7,314 nt of DNA from Alistipes sp. (GTDB taxonomy: Bacteria > Bacteroidota > Bacteroidia > Bacteroidales > Rikenellaceae). Where the stretch lies: positions 1 to 7,314 of the forward strand of contig JAFOYS010000107.1 in assembly GCA_017391435.1 (NCBI GenBank), given 5' to 3'. How positions within the stretch are numbered: the first letter of the stretch is position 1; each line of letters starts with the position of its first letter. The translations under genes were made by a program, and so were the position numbers. Below the pieces are notes generated by a model. It was given only the letters and a program-made list of their open reading frames with translations. It ran no database searches and was not told the DNA's origin. Positions 6,539 through 7,314 of this stretch are shown here, one piece after another.

Positions 6539-7171
6539 ATGTACACTTCCCAACTGATATTTGACTATTTCCCTAATCTTAGTGATAGACAGAAGGAGCA
6601 GTTTACGGCTCTTTATGATGCCTATGCAGAGTGGAATGCAAAGATAAATGTAATCTCTCGCAAGGACTTTGATAGCCTCTATCTCAAGCACGTGCTGCAC
6701 TCGCTATCTATTGCAAAGGTCTGTAGCTTCAATAGTGGGGCAAGGGTTATAGATGTTGGCTGCGGTGGCGGATTCCCAAGTGTGCCACTTGCTATACTTT
6801 TTCCAGATGTGAACTTTACAGCCGTGGACTCTATCGGTAAGAAGATTGCCGTTGTTAAGGGTGTGTGCAGTGCGGTTGGTATTGAGAATCTTACTGCAGT
6901 AAATGCTCGCGTGGAGAGTATCTCTCAGAACTTTGACTTTGTTGTCTCAAGGGCAGTTACTGATATGAGCACCTTTGTAGGCTGGGTGTGGAAGAAGATT
7001 GACAGGGGAAACAGTGCAGGAACACTCGCTAATGGAGTGTTGTATCTTAAGGGCGGCGACCTTACGGAAGAGCTTGCAGCGACAAAAATGGAGTGGCAGA
7101 GATATAACATTTCTGAGTTTTTTAAGGAGGAATTTTTCGAGACCAAACAGGTTGTATATAGCGCAAAATGA
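6539..7171 (+). CDS. rsmG: 16S rRNA (guanine-527-N7) methyltransferase
   Basis: RsmG (GidB) methylates N7 of G527 in the 530 loop of 16S rRNA using S-adenosylmethionine; in many bacteria loss of it gives low-level streptomycin resistance. The 210-residue protein has the family landmarks: YAEWNAKINVISRKD (29-43), LKHVLHSL (49-56), the SAM-binding motif DVGCGGGFP (72-80), VDSIGKK (96-102, acidic residue for the SAM ribose), VVSRAV (135-140), and LKGGDLTEEL (170-179). Length agrees with the family (about 205-215). The ATG at 6539 is 3 nt after the sigma factor stop, with no Shine-Dalgarno beyond a GAG, so translational coupling is likely. The next gene overlaps its stop codon (ATGA). Confidence 0.96.
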   Translation: MYTSQLIFDYFPNLSDRQKEQFTALYDAYAEWNAKINVISRKDFDSLYLKHVLHSLSIAKVCSFNSGARVIDVGCGGGFPSVPLAILFPDVNFTAVDSIGKKIAVVKGVCSAVGIENLTAVNARVESISQNFDFVVSRAVTDMSTFVGWVWKKIDRGNSAGTLANGVLYLKGGDLTEELAATKMEWQRYNISEFFKEEFFETKQVVYSAK

Positions 7172-7314
7172 GACGATTAGCACTACTTCTTTTACTCTCT
7201 TTTTCAGTTGCAGCAAACCTCTGGGCACGGTCGGAAATTATCGGCCAGAAGGGTGCAACTGTCGTAGGTGTTGTTAGCTGTGACGGTAAACCTCTTGAGG
7301 GTGTACTTGTCAGC
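7168..7314 (+). CDS. Secreted protein, 5' part only (possibly calcineurin-like phosphoesterase or carboxypeptidase-regulatory-like N-domain)
   Basis: An open frame of 49 codons runs off the right edge. It begins with an ATG overlapping the rsmG stop as ATGA, the usual mark of a coupled operon gene. The first 20 residues are a clean Sec signal peptide: MRR, a Leu-rich core (LALLLLLSFSVAA), then a likely cut after NLWA. The mature part (GATVVGVVSCDGKPLEGVLVS) has the strand pattern and GxVxxxGkPLeGVxVS signature of a small beta-sandwich. Such domains stand at the N-terminus of Bacteroidota secreted calcineurin-like phosphoesterases (MetallophosN-type) and of many carboxypeptidase-regulatory-like proteins. 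The signal peptide is certain to be periplasmic or outer-membrane directed; the enzyme identity cannot be settled from this fragment. Confidence 0.8.
   Translation, partial: MRRLALLLLLSFSVAANLWARSEIIGQKGATVVGVVSCDGKPLEGVLVS

Overview
The window looks like chromosomal housekeeping DNA from a member of the Bacteroidota, most likely order Bacteroidales. The clearest evidence is three promoters with the Bacteroidota -7 box TAnnTTTG (TATCTTTG twice, TAACTTTG once). Most genes also lack a Shine-Dalgarno sequence, and the PNPase and S15 proteins resemble those of that group. A Rikenellaceae/Alistipes-like origin is a guess. I see no tRNA or rRNA gene, CRISPR array, insertion sequence, integrase or phage gene.

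Left part, minus strand (about 1-2716): rpsO (ribosomal protein S15) is followed by pnp (polynucleotide phosphorylase), the classic rpsO-pnp pair. A promoter and a structured leader of about 78 nt precede rpsO. An imperfect hairpin lies between the two genes. A strong intrinsic terminator with a C(UUCG)G loop follows pnp.

Middle, plus strand (about 2807-4733): a divergent promoter drives a two-gene unit. The first gene is an ApbE-family lipoprotein (FAD:protein FMN transferase, which attaches FMN covalently to respiratory flavoproteins). The second is a diacylglycerol-kinase-like lipid kinase, whose AGGAG ribosome-binding site overlaps the end of apbE.

Right part, plus strand (about 4765 to the edge): a second promoter sits so close to a membrane-anchored family 2 glycosyltransferase gene that its mRNA should be leaderless or nearly so. 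Tightly packed behind it are an ECF-type sigma factor (10-nt overlap), rsmG (16S rRNA G527 methyltransferase, 3-nt gap) and the first 49 codons of a secreted protein (ATGA overlap with rsmG). The right-hand genes look like one operon joining envelope functions (glycosyltransferase, exported protein), a transcription factor and ribosome modification.

I found no convincing previously undescribed system. The points most worth a second look are the glycosyltransferase that has lost the canonical DxD segment, its apparently leaderless start, the rpsO leader and intergenic hairpins as possible post-transcriptional control of S15/PNPase, and an ECF sigma factor with no anti-sigma gene beside it.
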